Assembly: GCA_017439585.1 (NCBI GenBank) | Contig: JAFSIV010000002.1 | Location: 1 to 64,000, forward strand | DNA: 64,000 nucleotides | Direction: 5' to 3' | DNA from: Clostridia bacterium | Lineage (GTDB): Bacteria > Bacillota > Clostridia > Oscillospirales > Acutalibacteraceae | Shown here: positions 60,814 through 64,000 of the stretch, piece by piece | Numbering within the stretch: the first letter of the stretch is position 1 | Layout of the letters: every line of letters starts with the position of its first letter | Translations under genes and position numbers: made by a program | Notes under the pieces: model-generated | Seen by the model: only the letters and a program-made list of their open reading frames with translations | What the model was told of the DNA's origin: nothing | Database searches by the model: none

Positions 60814-61611
60814 ATGAAATATAAAAAAATTCTTCTTTTTTCGGGTATTGCTTTACCTATATGCTTAGGTTTAAGATTTTTGCAATTATTTTATATAATA
60901 GAAACTGAAACAGGCTTTTATAAGCCTGAATTTAAAAATTTCGGCTCTTATATTTTATTTTTAATTTTTGGCTTTGTTGCGGCAACCGTTATGTTTTCAT
61001 TTTTTACTCACCGCAGACCTGATAAGCTTCCAAAAATAAATATATTTATGTCTGTATCTTCTTTTTTCTTAGCGATTTCTATTGTGTTTGAGCTTTTTAA
61101 TCAAGGCGATCTTTTTGGAACTGTTATCTGGCAGGTGCTTTTGCTTAGGCTTTTTGGATTATTGTCGGCGGTATGGCTTATTCTATTCGGCTTAAAAGGT
61201 TTTTTAAATATTAAAATCCCTGTTATTACCTCAGCAGTGCTCGGCGTTTTTTGGGTTATGAAAATTATTTGCAATTTTGCTTCGATATCATCTCTTGCAT
61301 TAATTTCAGATAATATTCTGCTTATAGGCGCTTATTGCTTTGTTTTGCTTTTTATGATGAATTTTGGCAAGCTATATAGCGGTTTGGATTTTGAGCGCGG
61401 ATTTAAAAAGCTTATGGCAACAGGCCTTGGCTCTATAATTCTTTGTTTTACTCAATCGGTGCCAAATATAATTTATAATTTAGTAACCGGCGGAGATTAT
61501 AACCATATTGCAATGGCATCTAACGTTAATCTTTTTATTACGGGAATATTTATTTTAGTGTTTGTTTTATCGCATTTTTCTCATAAAAATGCTTGCGAAA
61601 GGATAGATTAA
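60814..61611 (+). CDS. Polytopic membrane protein of unknown function
   Basis: The 265-residue protein has about seven hydrophobic segments, short loops and no recognisable catalytic motif. Ribosome site TGGAGATG. Its stop TAA is immediately followed by the typA ATG, so the two are co-transcribed. No family recognised. Confidence 0.75.
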   Translation: MKYKKILLFSGIALPICLGLRFLQLFYIIETETGFYKPEFKNFGSYILFLIFGFVAATVMFSFFTHRRPDKLPKINIFMSVSSFFLAISIVFELFNQGDLFGTVIWQVLLLRLFGLLSAVWLILFGLKGFLNIKIPVITSAVLGVFWVMKIICNFASISSLALISDNILLIGAYCFVLLFMMNFGKLYSGLDFERGFKKLMATGLGSIILCFTQSVPNIIYNLVTGGDYNHIAMASNVNLFITGIFILVFVLSHFSHKNACERID

Positions 61612-63435
61612 ATGGCAAAAATAGAAAATTTAAGAAATATAGCAATAATAGCCCACGTTGACCATGGTAAAACCACCTTGGTTGATCAGCTTTTAAAACA
61701 AAGCGGAACTTTCAGAGCGAATGAAAATGTTAATGATAGGGTTATGGACTCTAATGATTTAGAGCGTGAAAGAGGAATAACCATACTTTCTAAAAATACA
61801 AGCGTTATGTATGGCGATATTAAAATCAATATTGTTGATACTCCCGGGCATGCTGATTTCGGCGGTGAGGTTGAGCGTATTCTCCAAATGGTTGACGGTG
61901 TTTTGCTTTTAGTTGATGCATTTGAGGGATGTATGCCTCAAACTCGTTTCGTTCTTAAAAAGGCTTTGGCTCTCGGTAAAAAAGCGGTTGTTGTTGTTAA
62001 TAAAATTGATAGACCAATGGCTAGACCTCATGAGGTTGTTGATGAGGTTTTAGATTTGTTTATTGAGCTTGGCGCTGATGAAGACCAAATTGAATTTCCG
62101 GTTATTTTTGCATCTGGCAGAGATGGGTACGCTTCCTATTCTCCTGATACAAAAGGTGAAGATATGAAGCCTTTATTTGAGGCAATTATTAAAGAAATTG
62201 ATGCTCCCGAAGGTGATACCGACGGTGCTTTGCAAATTCTTTTTACCAATATCGAATATGACGATTATTTGGGAAGAATTGGTGTTGGCCGTGTTATTCG
62301 CGGTTCGGTTAAGAGTGGGCAAACTGTTGCTCTTTGCCATAAGGACGGCAGTAGTTCTAATGTTAAAATTTCTAAGCTCTTTATGTATAGAGGTCTTAAA
62401 AGATACGAGGAGGAAACCGCAACGGTTGGAGATATAATTCAGGTTGCAGGTCTTTCTGAGCTCGAAATAGGAGAAACTGCCTGTGCTACCGAGTCTATCG
62501 AGCCTCTTCCGTTTGTTAAGATAGACGAGCCCACCTTGTCTATGAACTTTATGGTTAATAATTCTCCGTTTGCAGGGCAGGACGGTAAGTTTGTTACCTC
62601 TCGTAATCTTAGAGACAGACTTTTTAAAGAGGTTATGACTAATGTTAGTTTAAGAGTTGAGGAAACCGATAGCGCGGATACCTTTAAGGTTTCAGGCAGA
62701 GGAGAACTTCACCTTTCTATTTTAATTGAAACTATGCGCCGTCAGGGTTATGAATTTCAGGTTTCGCCCCCTGAGGTTATTTATAAAAAGGGTGAAAATG
62801 GGGAGCTTTTAGAGCCGGTTGAGCTTCTTATGATTGAAGTGCCTGAGGAATATGTTGGCGCGGTTATGGAAAGACTTGGTACCCGCAAAGCCGAAATTCG
62901 CAATATGGGAACTCGCGAGGGTGGAACTTCGCATCTTGAATTTTTAATACCTTCAAGAGGTCTTTTGGGATACCGTTCTCAGTTTTTAACCGATACTAAC
63001 GGAAACGGTATAATGAACCATGTGTTTGATAGCTATGAGGAGTATAAGGGTGATATTGACCAGCGTTCAACCGGCTCAATTATCGCGTTTGAGCGAGGCG
63101 AAGCCACAGGTTACGGTTTGTTTAACACCCAAAGCAGAGGCAGACTTTTTATTGAGCCCGGAACTCCTGTTTATGAGGGTATGATTGTTGGTGAAAATCC
63201 AAAGAGCGAGGATATAGTTTGTAATGTTTGCAAGAAAAAGCAAATGACTAATACAAGAGCCTCAGGCTCAGATGATGCATTGAGACTAGTGCCACCCTCA
63301 AAATTAAGTCTTGAACAGTCGCTTGAATTTATTAAGAATGATGAGCTTGTTGAAATAACCCCTGAAAATATAAGACTCAGAAAGAAAATTCTTAATAAGG
63401 AAGAAAGAATGAAAGCGGAATCGAGAAAGAAATAA
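61612..63435 (+). CDS. typA: Translational GTPase TypA/BipA
   Basis: The 607-residue GTPase has AHVDHGKTTLVDQLL (G1), RERGITILSKNT (G2), VDTPGHADFGGEVER (G3) and VVNKIDRPMARP (G4), followed by EF-G-like domains and the BipA C-terminal domain (RGLLGYRSQFLTDTNGNGI, in two parts, and KPKMTNxRxSG-type KKKQMTNTRASGSD). It binds the ribosome under stress or cold. The start is directly after the preceding stop. Confidence 0.97.
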   Translation: MAKIENLRNIAIIAHVDHGKTTLVDQLLKQSGTFRANENVNDRVMDSNDLERERGITILSKNTSVMYGDIKINIVDTPGHADFGGEVERILQMVDGVLLLVDAFEGCMPQTRFVLKKALALGKKAVVVVNKIDRPMARPHEVVDEVLDLFIELGADEDQIEFPVIFASGRDGYASYSPDTKGEDMKPLFEAIIKEIDAPEGDTDGALQILFTNIEYDDYLGRIGVGRVIRGSVKSGQTVALCHKDGSSSNVKISKLFMYRGLKRYEEETATVGDIIQVAGLSELEIGETACATESIEPLPFVKIDEPTLSMNFMVNNSPFAGQDGKFVTSRNLRDRLFKEVMTNVSLRVEETDSADTFKVSGRGELHLSILIETMRRQGYEFQVSPPEVIYKKGENGELLEPVELLMIEVPEEYVGAVMERLGTRKAEIRNMGTREGGTSHLEFLIPSRGLLGYRSQFLTDTNGNGIMNHVFDSYEEYKGDIDQRSTGSIIAFERGEATGYGLFNTQSRGRLFIEPGTPVYEGMIVGENPKSEDIVCNVCKKKQMTNTRASGSDDALRLVPPSKLSLEQSLEFIKNDELVEITPENIRLRKKILNKEERMKAESRKK

Positions 63436-64000
63436 TGGAATATATTGTTACCGATTTAGAGTGGGATAATGTTTATTTTAGACCCGAGAAACGCTTTATA
63501 AATCAAATTCTTCAAATAGGTGCGGTAAAGCTAAACGATAATTTTGAGATTATAGATAGTTTAGATATAATTGTTCGTTCTGAAATTTCTAATAAGGTTA
63601 CGGGAAGATTTGCTAAGCTTACGGGAATAACCTCAGAAATTATGCGCGAGGGTATTCCTTTTGAAGAGGCGGTTGAAAAGTATAATAGCTTCGTAGAAAA
63701 CGCAGATGTTACGATGACTTGGAGCGATTCCGACCTTTATACAATTCTCGAAAATGAGGATTTCAGGCTAAAAGACGGTCTTAAATTCAAATTAAACTAT
63801 TATCTCGATTTGCAAAAATTTGTGCAACAAGAGCTTTACAAAAGGGGATATGAGAGCAAAAATCAAATAGCCTTAGAAGCGGCAGCTGATTTTCTAGGTC
63901 TTAACACCGAGGGCTTTGAGTTTCATACTGCGATTGATGATTGCAAGGTCTCTGCCGAGCTTTTTAAAATTTCGTATGATAAGGCTAGATTTGATAGTTT
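63435..64000 (+). CDS. DEDDh-type 3'-5' exonuclease, 5' part
   Basis: ATG at 63435-63437 overlaps the typA stop (TAATG). The frame stays open to the window edge (188 codons). VTDLEWD at the N-terminus (DxE), ILQIGAVKLND, MTWSDSDL and HTAIDDCKVSAELF (HxxxxD) are the ExoI, II and III motifs of the RNase T/DnaQ-like fold, close to KapD-type exonucleases. Continues beyond the window; substrate unknown. Confidence 0.88.
   Translation, partial: MEYIVTDLEWDNVYFRPEKRFINQILQIGAVKLNDNFEIIDSLDIIVRSEISNKVTGRFAKLTGITSEIMREGIPFEEAVEKYNSFVENADVTMTWSDSDLYTILENEDFRLKDGLKFKLNYYLDLQKFVQQELYKRGYESKNQIALEAAADFLGLNTEGFEFHTAIDDCKVSAELFKISYDKARFDS

Overview
The window is a low-GC, gene-dense bacterial chromosome segment. 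Several genes point to an anaerobic spore-forming Firmicute of the class Clostridia, most like the gut Oscillospirales/Ruminococcaceae (lineage is inference): a SipL-like coat protein, SpoIID, a SpoIVFB-like site-2 protease, glutamine synthetase type III, ThyX instead of ThyA, GTP-type PEP carboxykinase, HPr kinase, WhiA and RNase J. Many genes start with TTG or GTG behind strong AGGAGG-like ribosome sites. I see no rRNA, CRISPR array, transposase gene or prophage. One tRNA is present, the initiator tRNA-fMet.

Layout. 1-4.7 kb: end of pckG, then a MarR regulator with a heterodimeric ABC exporter. 4.8-6.3 kb: sipL-like gene. 6.3-9.75 kb: a short inverted-repeat element, an Asn-rich micro-ORF, tatD, metG and a second inverted-repeat element. 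9.7-13.1 kb: a catalytically degenerate P-type-ATPase-like protein and rlmB. 13.3-16.6 kb: a zinc/manganese-type ABC importer convergent with a Na/Pi cotransporter. 16.7-19.2 kb: glyS, an HPr/Crh-like small protein with a partner, and a ferritin-like helical protein. 19.26-19.65 kb: an apparently untranslated, strongly structured transcript with its own promoter, two tiny ORFs and tandem terminators. 19.8-22 kb: aquaporin, an ATPase with a small membrane protein, and tRNA-fMet. 22-27 kb: a minus-strand operon thyX-tmk-DJ-1-mltG-U32 peptidase-fur. 27-32.8 kb: lipid kinase, then ychF-alr-glpK-lipase.

From 33 kb most genes are on the plus strand. hprK-glcK-murB-rapZ-whiA-RNase J-rplI-dnaB-tilS-hpt-ftsH is a long core block of carbon control, cell wall, RNA decay, replication and proteolysis. 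It is followed by an LCP-like protein, a transglutaminase-like lipoprotein, glnN, tgt, yajC and a TIGR04086 membrane protein, then ygiQ (minus), a small membrane protein with an M50 protease, a B12-type radical SAM pair, an ECF S component, a MacB/FtsX-type ABC protein and spoIID (both minus), a membrane protein, typA and the start of a DEDDh exonuclease.

The main unexplained items are the structured RNA region near 19.3-19.65 kb, the pseudo-P-type ATPase, the Asn-rich micro-ORF beneath a hairpin, the two inverted-repeat elements (one supplies the stop codon of its neighbour), and the HPr/Crh-like protein, which has an obvious candidate kinase (HprK) in the same window.
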